Shown in pieces: positions 18,290 through 27,821 of a DNA stretch of 64,000 nt. Origin of the DNA: Methanosarcina barkeri str. Wiesmoor (GTDB lineage: Archaea > Halobacteriota > Methanosarcinia > Methanosarcinales > Methanosarcinaceae); the NCBI RefSeq assembly GCF_000969985.1, contig NZ_CP009526.1:3720001-3784000 (forward strand), in the 5' to 3' direction. The position numbers and the translations under genes were made by a program. The stretch's first letter is position 1, and each line of letters starts with the position of its first letter. The notes below the pieces were generated by a model. It was given only the letters and a program-made list of their open reading frames with translations, had not been told where the DNA came from and made no database searches.

Positions 18290-19522
18290 TCAGCATACAG
18301 GACATTTTCCTGCAACAAGTTCCATGGAGAAGGCCTGTATATTCTCAAGTTCTTTTTCCATTACCTCAGCCACTTCTTTTTCTACTTCACTTGCAGACCC
18401 TTTCTTCATTATGAGCTGGGCAGTTGCAATCTGAGGCTGGTCGATTGGAGTTCCGATTTCACTCAAAAGCCAGACATAAACTTCGGAGATATCAGGCACC
18501 TCACTATAGATCCGCGCTGCAATCCTGTGGGAAAGAAGGTTGTAAACCTTTCCTGTATGGCTTACAGGATTTTTACCTGCGGCAGCTTCACTGCTAACAG
18601 GACGATTTAGCGGGATTATTCCGTTTACGCGGTTTCCACGCCCGACCTGCCCGCCATCTGCATCTTCCGCAGAAGTACCGGTTACCGTGGTATAAATCCC
18701 CTGCAGCCCCCTGCCCGGAATGTCCAGAGTATTAAGAGAAACTGTCGGTTTCAGACACATGCAGCCCTCAAATTCAGACCTTGCTTTTTCTGCAAACCCG
18801 GCAGTAAATTCCTCTATTCGGTTGTGCAACTCGATTTTCTTTTTAAAGTATGCTTCTTCTGACTCGACAAACCTATCAACAAGCGGCATTGCAACGGTCA
18901 GGTGCATATCTTCCCTATGCCTGAGCCCCATAACTTTTACGTCCTCTCCTGATTCCGGATATTCTTTTTTGAACTTTCTGGAGTTCAGGTATCGTTCGCA
19001 TTCGAAAACAAGCTTCTCAGTGGGGCTGAGAGGGGCATATCCAACTGCTGCAGAAGTGTCGTTTGCCCCGAGGATCTTTTCTCCCCTTCTAAAAATATCC
19101 GTAAGTTCTGCAGAACCTCTTTTTAGCTCGATCTGGTATATTAGATTTTCAGGGTCCACAAAGCGGATATTATCCCGGAGCCATTGCTGCGCCGTATTGA
19201 CCGCAAGCGCAGGAACATCGATTTCTATCCCCTGCGCTTCAAAAGTAGCCCTGTCCCCGATGATAAGTCTCATAGGGCTTACAACTCTGCCTCCTCCCAG
19301 TCTTCCCTCCACTTTCCCCGCAACAAGCATGCCTTTGTCTATATTATAGTGCAGGATACTCCCGAAAGTCTCAAGGTACTTCTGGCTCAGCTTTACTGAA
19401 ATTTGTTCCATTATGGCATCACAGATATAGTCCGGATGCCCCAACCCTTTTCTTTCTACAACCTCAACTCTCTGGCGGTAAACTTCAGATGCTTTTAGTT
19501 CATCTATGACTATATTTCTCAA
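18290..19522 (-). CDS. mat: S-adenosylmethionine synthetase, archaeal type
   Basis: A 410-residue cytoplasmic enzyme making AdoMet from methionine and ATP. It belongs to the archaeal MAT class, not the bacterial MetK class, as shown by [20 protein letters not shown] (about 24-43), [49 protein letters not shown] and the [30 protein letters not shown] block near 280-310. Full length. Convergent with the prenyltransferase (22-base gap). Its upstream region carries a 150-bp tandem array. AdoMet supply matters for methanogen cofactor, lipid and radical-SAM chemistry such as the MtaB gene in this window. Confidence 0.97.
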   Translation of the reverse strand: MRNIVIDELKASEVYRQRVEVVERKGLGHPDYICDAIMEQISVKLSQKYLETFGSILHYNIDKGMLVAGKVEGRLGGGRVVSPMRLIIGDRATFEAQGIEIDVPALAVNTAQQWLRDNIRFVDPENLIYQIELKRGSAELTDIFRRGEKILGANDTSAAVGYAPLSPTEKLVFECERYLNSRKFKKEYPESGEDVKVMGLRHREDMHLTVAMPLVDRFVESEEAYFKKKIELHNRIEEFTAGFAEKARSEFEGCMCLKPTVSLNTLDIPGRGLQGIYTTVTGTSAEDADGGQVGRGNRVNGIIPLNRPVSSEAAAGKNPVSHTGKVYNLLSHRIAARIYSEVPDISEVYVWLLSEIGTPIDQPQIATAQLIMKKGSASEVEKEVAEVMEKELENIQAFSMELVAGKCPVC

Positions 19523-19550
19523 CTCTTACCCCCCCAAGTCTTTAAAAGCC

Positions 19551-19700
19551 ACAGTTTCCTTAAATACAGTTTCTTTAGATACAGTTTCTTTAGATACAGT
19601 TTCTTTAGATACAGTTTCTTTAGATACAGTTTCTTTAGATACAGTTTCCTTAGATACAGTTTCCTTAGATACAGTTTCCTTAGATACAGTCTCCTTAAAG
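19551..19700. repeat. 15-bp tandem repeat, ten copies, upstream of the AdoMet synthetase gene
   Basis: Units ACAGTTTCTTTAGAT (variants with TTTCCTT or TAAAT) repeat ten times exactly in register from 19551 to 19700, starting 28 bases before the AdoMet synthetase start on the minus strand. The array therefore lies in the leader or promoter of that gene. A 75-residue plus-strand frame through it (TVSLD repeated) is a by-product of the 15-bp period. Confidence 0.95.
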
Positions 19701-19963
19701 CACGTTTTTTTAAAAGTACGGTTTCCTTAAAGGCATAATTCCCTTAAGGCCTGATAATAATTGATGTCTACTATTCCACTGAGACTCATAGCTCGATAGC
19801 ACAGCCTGAGGGTAATTCCCCTTATTAAAACCTCAAGCCCATTACAGGACTAAGTTTCAAGCCTTTGATCTGAATAATTTCAACCTTCTCATCTGACCAA
19901 GTACCCAGATTTTTATTATTGGCTTCGCTTTCAGTTGTTATAAAGGCTTGAGAATCAAAGTCA

Positions 19964-20713
19964 TTAGATAAATTCTATTTCTCCCGAAGATCCCTCTTTG
20001 CTTTTGTCTCGGTTTTCGTACTCTGGCTCATTTTCGTTTTCCGGAAGATGCTTCAGGTATTCCTGTATCATCATGGGAAAAACATTTGCAGGTACAAAGC
20101 GAACTCCAAGCTGTTCGGCCCACTTTTCAATCCCGTAATCGCTTGCAATTACTGCGGCATCAAGCTCCTTGGCAAGAATGAGAACATCAATATCAGGAGC
20201 ACTATCAAGAATCCCATATCTCAGGGCGGCTCGATATTTGTTTCGGAATTTGCCAATGATCCCTCCAATTACTTCCCTCTCAACCTCTTCCTTATACTCT
20301 TTTTTCTTGTTTTGCGGATTTTCCATAAAGAGGCATTCAGTAGCTGCCTCCCATATCGCGTCCTCAGCTACTCCCATTCCCCGGTTAATTCTTTCCCGCA
20401 TATAGGCAACGTATTCATGAAATATCTGAGAAGTTACGCTAACTCTATACCGGTCAGGAGATTTTTTTACAAGCCAGGTATCTATTTTAGCCACGACCTC
20501 CCTGTCACAGCCGTTGCGGCTTGCAAATTCGTACATCTCTTTATATACTGACGGATAGGGCACGTAGCAACTTATCCCGAAATGCAGACGAGCATCGGCT
20601 ATCAGGTCAAGAATCGCTTTCATTCCCTCGCAAAGAGAAGCATAGCCCATAACCTCACGCGTCTGCAGGTCCGTTAATGCTGTAGTATCCAGCACAAATC
20701 TCTGCTTAAGCAT
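19964..20713 (-). CDS. HARP-type RNA-free ribonuclease P (PIN domain; RNA ligase partner family)
   Basis: A 249-residue protein of the family first annotated as RNA ligase partner and later shown, through Aquifex aeolicus Aq_880, to be a minimal protein-only RNase P. The PIN metallonuclease core is visible: N-terminal [10 protein letters not shown] (Asp9), an inserted helical arm (about 85-165, with basic [14 protein letters not shown]) and C-terminal acidic [29 protein letters not shown]. In methanogens that also have RNA-based RNase P it is thought to be accessory. The gene stands alone; the C-terminus is a charged, probably disordered tail. Confidence 0.85.
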   Translation of the reverse strand: MLKQRFVLDTTALTDLQTREVMGYASLCEGMKAILDLIADARLHFGISCYVPYPSVYKEMYEFASRNGCDREVVAKIDTWLVKKSPDRYRVSVTSQIFHEYVAYMRERINRGMGVAEDAIWEAATECLFMENPQNKKKEYKEEVEREVIGGIIGKFRNKYRAALRYGILDSAPDIDVLILAKELDAAVIASDYGIEKWAEQLGVRFVPANVFPMMIQEYLKHLPENENEPEYENRDKSKEGSSGEIEFI

Positions 20714-20840
20714 TTTTTCGAACCCTTTTGAGTAATCTTCTTTATCGTCTTATGTATTGATCAAAGATGAATAAAATTCTTTGTTTTATTCCCTTTATTT
20801 TCTCCCTATTTAGCTTATTAAATTAGTAACTTCCTTTCTG

Positions 20841-20940
20841 TTTGCTTGATAACTTCCATTCTACTTACTAACTTTTATTATGTTTGCTTGACAACTTCCA
20901 TTCTACTTACTAACTTTTATTATGTTTGCTTGATAATTTA
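20841..20940. repeat. 42-bp tandem repeat, two copies plus a partial third
   Basis: Units begin at 20841, 20883 and 20925 with TTTGCTTGATAACTTCCATT (one base differs in the second). The third breaks off after about 14 bases. It lies about 130 bases upstream of the HARP gene start. The rest of 20714-21480 is AT-rich and shows no gene. Confidence 0.85.
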
Positions 20941-21480
20941 AATTCTGTTTGCTTCACAACTTTATTATGACCATTAACTACTTTCATTCAGATTATTTAC
21001 TATATTTTAATTTTTTTTCTGTTTTTGTGATCCGTCTTTTATTCAGGAAGTCCCTTTACTTTTTGATCAAAATCAATAACTGTATATAGTTTCAAGACCT
21101 ATATTTTCATAGGGAAGTTTAAAACCAGAGACTAGAAAGCGGTTTAAAACGAATTTTTGTAAAGTGTCTTCTAATGTTGTTTCGATTCAAATGTGAAAAA
21201 TATTTCCGAGAGGACATTGTAAAAAACGTTTCCTTGTTAATTTACATTGTTTGCTTTTCCATCTCTGGACCGATCTTCTCGATGTTGATATGCTGGCAAG
21301 CCAATGCCAGTAGGTAAAACACAGCTTAACGGTGTGAAAAATAGTCCGATTCGGCATGAGTATGGGTAATAAGCTAAAACTGGGGAATATGATTTGAGTG
21401 CAAACACGGAGACATTGAAGCCTTGTGTAGGCTCATCACAGGGTTTGGTGAGAAATCCTCTGGACACAGGAGGCAACACA

Positions 21481-21828
21481 ATGAAGGAGCATTGTAATAT
21501 TTGTGGTCGGGAACTGCTGGAAGATGTACTGGTTGTGGACACCAGCCTGGATATGAAACCAATAAAGTTCAAGGATGTTCACGGAGATAAGTCCGATCTG
21601 ATATGCATTGAATGTGCAATTGATTCGGTTGAGAATCCACCTTTCGTATGTTCGAGATGTGGCCAGCCAATCGAATTTAATGAAAAATTCTATGTATTCA
21701 GGGAGGCAACCACAAAACCAGGCGGTCCCAAAATTGACTTTAAAGAACCATGTCTCGATGACAAACACATCTGCAGCACATGTTTTGGTGAGATCATGAA
21801 CCCTGAGGGTGAAGAAAAAAGGGTCTAA
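21481..21828 (+). CDS. Small double zinc-ribbon protein, unknown function
   Basis: A 115-residue cytoplasmic protein. ATG 21481 is chosen because GGAGGC lies 7 bases upstream; an in-frame ATG at 21394 lacks a site. Four CxxC pairs are evident: CNIC (residues 5-8), CIEC (about 42-45), CSRC (about 56-59) and CSTC near the end. They would form two treble-clef or rubredoxin-like zinc or iron knuckles. The middle segment reads like a redox or metal-storage fold, but I do not recognise the family. Flanked by non-coding stretches on both sides, so no operon context. Confidence 0.75.
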   Translation: MKEHCNICGRELLEDVLVVDTSLDMKPIKFKDVHGDKSDLICIECAIDSVENPPFVCSRCGQPIEFNEKFYVFREATTKPGGPKIDFKEPCLDDKHICSTCFGEIMNPEGEEKRV

Positions 21829-22251
21829 ATGAAAAAACCTTCTATAAACTTCATTCCCTCTTCCGAAATTTTGAACCCTTGGACTAAAATTGGGTTTCAG
21901 TTCCTGGAAAGTCTCGCCAAGAGAATACAGAACTGATTTTTCAGTTCTGTCACCCGCTTTTTCTAATTTTTCTTTGTTCCTATTGTCTTTCGTCTCTATT
22001 TGTTTTGAATTTCTTATTTAGAACTTCTGGCTTAAAAAAGTAATTTTTGAAAATTTTTTAAGTGGTTTGCCCACATATACGTGAACTTAATTTTATAAAG
22101 CATAAATATTAATCTTATAAAAGTAGATAATATTGACCTAATAAGCGCAATCTGATATACAAAATCTGAGGAACTGAATGATTTATTTTGAAATTTCTAA
22201 CACTCAATTAATCTGTTCTGTGAACTTATTCATAACTTTGGGGGTAATCGA
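21829..22251. other. Intergenic region with a possible terminator
   Basis: Contains the palindrome CAGAACTGA (21930-21938) facing TCAGTTCTG (21942-21950) followed by a T-rich run, a plausible terminator for the zinc-ribbon gene. Further on, AT-rich TATA-like strings precede the thioredoxin gene. No reading frame is supported. Confidence 0.45.
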
Positions 22252-22644
22252 TTGAACGGAAGCAATGTGATCGAAATCCAAGATACGACATGGGGAGAAG
22301 TGGTAGAAAGCTCCAAAAAGCCGGTTATTGTAATGTTCTATAGCCCTACCTGCCCTTATTGCAAAGCTATGGAACCTTATTTTATGAACTATGCAAGGGA
22401 ATACAAAAACTCAGCAATTTTTGCCCGCGTGAACATTGAAACAAGTCCCTGGACTACTGAAAGGTACGGAGTTCAGGGCACACCTACGTTTAAGTTTTTC
22501 TGTCACGGAAGGCCTGTATGGGAACAGGTAGGCCAGATTTATCCTTCCATCCTGAAAACCGCAGTTGAAGATATGATTCATTACGGAGAAGAGTGTATAA
22601 GAAAAAGCACACCAGTTGGTCAGGATATTACAGGATACACTTGA
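22252..22644 (+). CDS. Thioredoxin-fold protein with CPYC active site
   Basis: A 130-residue thioredoxin-like protein. The active site is YSPTCPYCKAMEPYF (Cys37 and Cys40); CPYC is the dithiol of glutaredoxins, whereas the flanking sequence and the cis-Pro segment VQGTPTFKFF follow thioredoxins. The start appears to be TTG 22252, six bases after GGGGG; GTG 22267 is an alternative. No signal peptide, so cytoplasmic. A C-terminal extension of about 20 residues contains an extra Cys. Probably a disulphide reductase partner; target unknown. Confidence 0.85.
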   Translation: MNGSNVIEIQDTTWGEVVESSKKPVIVMFYSPTCPYCKAMEPYFMNYAREYKNSAIFARVNIETSPWTTERYGVQGTPTFKFFCHGRPVWEQVGQIYPSILKTAVEDMIHYGEECIRKSTPVGQDITGYT

Positions 22645-22734
22645 ATCAACCTAAATGAAGTATAGAGTATTTTTTTAGTTTTTTGAGCCCTCAATTTGGC
22701 TCTCAAGCTTTTGCATTTTCCAGTCATAATTTTT

Positions 22735-23529
22735 TCAGAGATTTTTCTCGTATAACTTCTTATTTACAAGTCCATATTCATCAAAAGCTGTCCTGAAGCT
22801 TGTGAGAATGCTAAGAGTTGTTCCAAGCAGGGTTGAAACATATTGTGCTATCATGATGGTAATCTGATACTTAATGGCAACTAGAGGACTTGCTCCCCCA
22901 AGGATCTGTCCTGTCATCATTCCTGGCAAAGTGACGATCCCCACGGATGCGATATTTGCTAAAGTGGGTTTTACTGCAGCCCTTAAACTTTTTCGCAGGT
23001 ATGGTAGAACAGCCTCATACATGCCTGCACCAAGAGATAAGCTGTAAAGATAGCGGTTCTCGTTTCGCTTGATATCGCTATAAAAGTCACCTATCCCTAC
23101 CACATTTCCTCGAAGAGAATTTCCAAGAAACATGCCTGCTATAGGGATCAGATAACGTGCGTCAAGGAGATTTTCCAGATTAATAACGAATTTATTGAAA
23201 TATAATAGAACTGCCAGGCTTGAAAAGGCAATGGCTAAAATGATGGGCACAAAGAGTTTTTTTACATTAAGATCCACACTTTTTATTGCCGTATAGGACG
23301 CAAAGAAGATCATTATTCCTACCCAGGCCAGATTTAAAAGTCCGTTATTCAGATTAAAAATAAAGTTCAGAAAAATGCCTGCTAAAAATAGCTGGATTGA
23401 CATCCTGAAGACAGCTTCCAGAGTACTTTTTTCGAGTTCAAGCCGAATTTTCCAGCTTATGAAAATAGGAATTGCAAGTAAGAAAAAACAGAAAATTAAC
23501 GAGGTATAGCTAATGTCATAAATCGGCAT
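22735..23529 (-). CDS. ABC transporter permease, FetB/YbbM family
   Basis: A 264-residue membrane protein with about six or seven helices and the family hallmarks GNSLRGNVVGIGDFYSDI (near residues 135-152), SLGAGMYEAVLPYLRKSLRAAVKPTLA and SVGIVTLPGMMTGQILGGASPLVAIKYQI. The Escherichia coli relative FetB works with ATPase FetA in iron export and oxidative stress resistance. No FetA-type ATPase gene is next to it here: upstream lies an insertion element. Either the partner is encoded elsewhere or it was lost in a rearrangement. Confidence 0.88.
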   Translation of the reverse strand: MPIYDISYTSLIFCFFLLAIPIFISWKIRLELEKSTLEAVFRMSIQLFLAGIFLNFIFNLNNGLLNLAWVGIMIFFASYTAIKSVDLNVKKLFVPIILAIAFSSLAVLLYFNKFVINLENLLDARYLIPIAGMFLGNSLRGNVVGIGDFYSDIKRNENRYLYSLSLGAGMYEAVLPYLRKSLRAAVKPTLANIASVGIVTLPGMMTGQILGGASPLVAIKYQITIMIAQYVSTLLGTTLSILTSFRTAFDEYGLVNKKLYEKNL

Positions 23530-23659
23530 TTTTTCAGTCTTCTTAAGTTTTGTTTTTTGTTTAGTTTTGTTTATTGTTTTATTTATTGTTTTGTTTATTG
23601 TTGGCAGTGTGCCTAATCTTCTGTGAATTTTACTCTATACCCCTATTCTTCTTTTTTGA

Positions 23660-24935
23660 TTACTGCTCCATTACTATATACCTGTTTTCTGTAATCCATT
23701 CATCATATATATCAATAAGTATTGAGACTACCAATCTCAATACTGATTCCTGGTTCGGAAATGCTCCCACAACTCTGCTTCTTCTTTTTATTTCCTTGTT
23801 AGTTCTCTCCATCATATTTGTTGTCCTTATTCTTCTCCAATGACTCTGTGGAAACTGCATGTAGTTCATCACATCATATTGGAAATGTTCAAGAGTATCA
23901 GCTGCACTTTTATATCCCATATTATCCAGTTCCCTTATCAAATCCTGTAACTTCTGACGGCCTACCAATGCTTCTTTTATTTTCTCTGATACTTCTTTCT
24001 GTTTCTTTTTTGGAACCTTTTTTAGAACTTGTCTTATCAGATGAACGTGACACATCTGCCAGCTTGATCCAATAAAGGATTCTATAACTGCTTTTTGTAT
24101 CCCTTTATGGCCATCAGAAATAACTAACTTTAAGCCTCTTAACCCTCTTTCTTTAAGGTCTTCGAATAGATCTTCCCGGAATAGAGAGTCTTCACTGTCT
24201 GCCAATCTTACTCCAAGAATCTCACGTAAACCATCATCTCTAATTCCAGCAACTACAAAAAGAGCTTTATTTTCATAATGGAGTCCATTTCTTACTTTAA
24301 GATAAGTCGCATCAACAAAAAGGTAAGGAATTTCGTGTTCTATTGGCTTTAAGAGAAATTCTTCAACTTTCTCATCAAGTTCTTTAGTAATTCTGGAAAC
24401 AGAAGAAGCTGAGATTCTCTCTGCTCCTAAAGCAGTCATGATCTTTTCCACCCGTCGGGTGGAAACACCTTGAGGGTAAGATTCCGCTACAGCAGCTAAT
24501 ATGGACTTTTCAACCCTGGAACCCACTTTCCGCAGATGTACACAAGAATGCTATCAATTATCTCAATGTGGTAGTAAATTAAAAATTAGTCTATTCCGTG
24601 ATTGACTATTTTGGACAATTAAGCAAATAAATTCTACATTTGTGTACATCTGCGGAATGTAGGCTGGAATACTTTTCAAATACTTGAGTTTCAAAAGGAA
24701 ATTCACGGAACTGAGGCTTTAACAATTCAAGTTCTCCATATTTGGTAAGGAGAGTTCGGGGTTTGTAGCCGTTTTTACTGGCTTTTCGTGAATCAGTACG
24801 CTCATAACGTTGTGCACAAGATTGGAGGAGAGATTCCTCCTCCATAACAAGATTTAAAAACCAAGTAATTAGCCGACGAATTCCATCTTCCTGATCGACA
24901 AGATGATTTTTTATGAATGAGAATAGATTAACCAT
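23660..24935 (-). pseudogene. IS256-family (mutator-type) transposase, split by a nested insertion
   Basis: The N-terminal 90 residues (24935 to 24666, ending FETQVFEKYS) and the C-terminal 285 (from RVEKSIL, 24515 to 23660) are separated by a 142-bp insertion plus one target copy. Removing them restores a continuous 375-residue DDE transposase: FVDATYLKV (first Asp), VISDGHKGIQKA (second Asp) and RTTNMMERTNKEIKRRSRVVGAFPN (catalytic Glu). C-terminal frame could start at GTG 24526 but lacks the DNA-binding end. The element is therefore not autonomously active unless the insert is lost. Confidence 0.9.
24522..24663. mobile_element. 142-bp MITE-like element with 24-bp inverted repeats
   Basis: The ends are 24-bp inverted repeats differing at two positions; the shared inner part is TTCCGCAGATGTACACAA (24528-24545 and, inverted, 24640-24657). 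A 6-bp direct repeat CTGGAA flanks it (24516-24521 and 24664-24669), a target duplication. It has no coding capacity. Excision with one CTGGAA restores the transposase frame exactly, proving it is an insertion. Its mobilising transposase is not in the window. Confidence 0.85.
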
Positions 24936-25015
24936 CGACTCTACATCCTATTTTTTTGTGGTGAAGAAAAAGGATACAGAGTCAATCATATTTTACAGAA
25001 CTTTCGCTACACTGC

Positions 25016-25804
25016 CTAACTAGGTCTATAGCTATCCTTCTTCGCGTTTCCTTTCCATAGCCCGGGAATGTATCGCTGTTTGTATCTCATCTTCCCTATT
25101 TTCGGATTCATTTTTGTTCCTTTCCAGAAGCCAGGAATATAACGCATTTTGTGGTCACTTTTTTTTGTTTTTGGAGTCTCTACAGTTTCTTTCCATAATC
25201 CGGGAATGTATCGTTGTTTGTACCTGATCTTACTTATTTTTGGGTTCTCTTTTGTTCCTTTCCATAATCCGGGTACGTATTTTGGCTTGTGACCGGATTT
25301 ATCGATTTTTGGAGTATCCGGTCTTCCTTTCCATAATCCGGGAATGTATCGCTGTCTGTACCTGATCTTCCCTATTTTCGGATTCATTTTTGTTCCTTTC
25401 CAGAAGCCAGGAATATAACGCATTTTGTGGTCACTTTTTTTTGTTTTTGGAGTTTCTTCAGTCCCTTTCCAGAGTCCGGGAATGTATCGCTGTTTGTACC
25501 TTATTTTCTCAAGCTTTGGGTTCTCTTTTGTTCCTTTCCATAATCCGGGTACGTATTTTGGCTTATAGTCGGGCTTCTCTGCCCCTGAAGTCTCTACGGT
25601 TCCCTTCCAGAATCCTGGCACATAACGCTGTCTGTACCTGATCTTACTTATTTTCGAATTTATTTTTGTCCCTTTCCAGGAGCCAGGGACATACTGGGAT
25701 CTGGGGCCAGACTTCTCATTCATTCCGTAATTCTTTTTGACTTCAGTTTTTACTCTCTTTGTCGTTTTGCCAGCTTCTTCTTTTAGTTCATATCTCTTAT
25801 TCAT
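25016..25804 (-). CDS. YxPGxWKGT tandem-repeat protein, unknown function
   Basis: A 262-residue, very basic protein (Lys/Arg-rich, no cysteine) made almost wholly of ten repeats of 22-23 residues, each centred on Y(V/I)PG(F/L/S)WKGT. Two alternating flavours are seen: KIRY(K/R)QRY(V/I)PG and KSDHKMRYIPG or KPKYVPG. The first 33 residues are a charged, coil-like lead. No signal peptide or transmembrane segment. WxxGxW-like repeat families exist in bacteria, but this spacing is not one I can name. The stop codon abuts the end of the insertion sequence (its last base is position 25016), so the C-terminus may be truncated or set by that element. Confidence 0.7.
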   Translation of the reverse strand: MNKRYELKEEAGKTTKRVKTEVKKNYGMNEKSGPRSQYVPGSWKGTKINSKISKIRYRQRYVPGFWKGTVETSGAEKPDYKPKYVPGLWKGTKENPKLEKIRYKQRYIPGLWKGTEETPKTKKSDHKMRYIPGFWKGTKMNPKIGKIRYRQRYIPGLWKGRPDTPKIDKSGHKPKYVPGLWKGTKENPKISKIRYKQRYIPGLWKETVETPKTKKSDHKMRYIPGFWKGTKMNPKIGKMRYKQRYIPGLWKGNAKKDSYRPS

Positions 25805-26285
25805 ATCCCTAACATCTCTTTTTAATTCATTCAGTTTAACTGCGAAATTAGCGCATAAAACATTAAACTCGCTAGATTATAGATGTCAAACATATAAATA
25901 AATATTTCACAGTATTGCTTTATGGTTTTTCAGCTTCTTTGTACCAAATGGCATGCATTTTTACATGGTTGCATCCTGGCTCAACCATAACCCTAAAAGT
26001 CTCTACTAATTGTTTAGGTCTCCACTAATCGTTCTAGCCTCTACTAATCGTTCTATTTTGTAAGAATATGTTTCCAATCAAATTAAAATATATAAATAGA
26101 GTACAAACGATTTGTATTCTATACCCAAAAAATAAAAAAAGTTATCAAAAAAATGTAATAAAGTAGTGCCCAGTAGTTCGAACTTCTACATTGAAATCCT
26201 GAAACTGATTTAACTCAATTTTTGTAAATAGTTTTAATCTTGTTTTTCAGTTTTTTATTTCTAATATTTCCTGCAGTACGGAAGA
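25805..26285. other. Intergenic region
   Basis: AT-rich spacer with a short duplication (CTACTAATCGTTCTA near 26030-26054) and a TATA-like AAAATATATAAATAG at 26085-26099. It should contain the minus-strand promoter of the repeat-protein gene. No gene seen. Confidence 0.4.
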
Positions 26286-26705
26286 TCAGGAGATATCATT
26301 TTTTTCTCTAAGTTCGTTTGCTCTCTTTTCTGCTTCTTCTTTTGTCTGGAAAATTTCATTGGTGCAGTTACATTTTCGCATATTATGGTCGCAGTGGTAG
26401 ATAATATACAGAATCTCAGATAAGCTGTCAGTGGGAACATAACTTAATTCGGTTAATCCCCTGCCTATACGAGTATAACTTTGCCCATCGATCTCTAGTT
26501 CTCCGGCATCTTTCAATGGATCATATCCAAAACATATCTCGCTGTCCAGTGCTATCTGCCATTCTTCTACAAAATAGTCAGGCTGGCCCTCAATGTAATC
26601 TTTCTCGCAATCCGAAGTACCAGTGCTTTTTAAGTACTCAAGCATGCTTTCATATACATCTATCGGCTTCACTTTTCCATAGTACAGGATGTTTATGTTC
26701 CTCAT
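26286..26705 (-). CDS. Conserved-looking hypothetical protein, 139 residues
   Basis: Start at ATG 26705 is supported by GGAGGT eight bases upstream. The protein is soluble and acidic, with VYESMLEYLKSTGTSDCEKDYIEG, WQIALDSEICFGYDP and a cysteine-containing patch near residue 110 (CDHNMRKCNCTN) that could bind a metal, and a charged helical C-terminus. I do not recognise a family. No operon partner: the neighbours are separated by more than 250 bases. Confidence 0.6.
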   Translation of the reverse strand: MRNINILYYGKVKPIDVYESMLEYLKSTGTSDCEKDYIEGQPDYFVEEWQIALDSEICFGYDPLKDAGELEIDGQSYTRIGRGLTELSYVPTDSLSEILYIIYHCDHNMRKCNCTNEIFQTKEEAEKRANELREKNDIS

Positions 26706-26976
26706 TTCCGTTTACCTCCATAACGATTTCGTATATTCTCATAAATATTAAATTTAAAAGAGAAACAGTTTTTTATTTTAATAGGATATCTGCAATAATC
26801 ATATCGAAACTTTACTGGTATGCTTCTCGATTTCATAACTTGTTTTTTACCCACCTGCATGCATCTATTATTGCAAAGATCTGAATAGTAAAAAATGCGA
26901 ATAGTCAAATAATATCTATTTTTATTCCTATGTTTTTACTTCTTTTGTATCTTTTTTACTTTTTTTTGCATCTTTT

Positions 26977-27504
26977 TTACTTCTTTTGTATCTTTTTTAC
27001 TTCTTCCCTGTACTCTTTGACAAACTCCACATATTCTGCAGCGTTTTCTGCTATAGCTTCAATCTCGAATTTCTTAATTTCCCTTTTTACCTTCCCCGGA
27101 ACTCCAATTATCAAACTGTTCTCTGGAAATTTCTTCCCTTCAGAAATCAGCGCATTTGCACCCACAATAGAATTTTTTCCTATCTCAGCCCCGTTCAATA
27201 CTGTAGAGTTCATTCCTATAAGTACATTGTTTTCGATTCTACATCCGTGAAGCACAGCTCCGTGTCCTACAGTTACATCATTCCCTATCTGAACTCCATT
27301 CTCAGGATCAGCATGAATTACCACATTATCCTGGATACTTGTTCGGCTTCCGATTTTTATTTTATTCCTGTCTCCGCGAAGCACGGCATTAAACCACACA
27401 CTTGAAAAATCCCATATTTCAATATCCCCTATAACATCTGCAGAATCTGCAATAAAAGCCGTTTCCGATATCTTCGGGCTTTTGCCTTTAAAGTTCATTA
27501 TCAT
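26977..27504 (-). CDS. Gamma-class carbonic anhydrase family protein (left-handed beta-helix)
   Basis: A 175-residue hexapeptide-repeat protein. Two adjacent starts are possible (27504 and 27498). The metal-site histidines are placed as in Cam: one in VVIHADPENG (about residue 67) and two in VTVGHGAVLHGC (about 84 and 89). Arg in VLRGDRNKI and the C-terminal amphipathic helix are also typical. It lacks a signal peptide and the acidic loop of secreted Methanosarcina Cam, so it corresponds to the cytoplasmic CamH/YrdA-like branch. CO2 hydration is plausible, since some members are active and others are not. Confidence 0.88.
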   Translation of the reverse strand: MIMNFKGKSPKISETAFIADSADVIGDIEIWDFSSVWFNAVLRGDRNKIKIGSRTSIQDNVVIHADPENGVQIGNDVTVGHGAVLHGCRIENNVLIGMNSTVLNGAEIGKNSIVGANALISEGKKFPENSLIIGVPGKVKREIKKFEIEAIAENAAEYVEFVKEYREEVKKIQKK

Positions 27505-27821
27505 AATTATGTCTCCGTCTTTTCAAACATTATTTTTCTTATTATCCGGAAATTGATTTCATCTTTCGGTTTTAATTCTTTTATACAGGAAACTTTGCTC
27601 TCCATAAGCCTCAAAAGTTTAATTCAGACTTTTTATGAAGAAAATTGCCGTCAATAACAATGATATCTTCGCTTTATATTTTATAATAATCAGAACGCAG
27701 AACGATTAAGTGGAAATTACTTTGTTTCAGAATAAGGATCTCCTCTTTTTCTCAGTAATTACACTTTTAAGGCCTCTTGCTTTTGGGATTGTCTCAAAAG
27801 TGAATTTCACTAAATTCTTAA

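Larger units (their letters stand above)
23603..25016 (-). mobile_element. IS256-family insertion sequence, interrupted by a small element
   Basis: Imperfect terminal inverted repeats delimit the element: GGCAGTGT...TTCTGTgAA at 23603-23627 and its counterpart ending ACACTGCC at 25016, matching at GGCAGTGTxxCxAAxxTTCTGTxAA. Length is 1,414 bp, or about 1,266 bp without the nested 142-bp insertion and one copy of its 6-bp duplication. No 8-9 bp target duplication is visible (left flank TTTATTGTT, right flank TAACTAGGT), suggesting the ends have been separated from their original flanks. Confidence 0.8.

Noticed and set aside
19506-19730. Small protein of TVSLD repeats
   Set aside because: Produced by the 15-bp tandem repeat upstream of the AdoMet synthetase gene; no independent evidence of translation.
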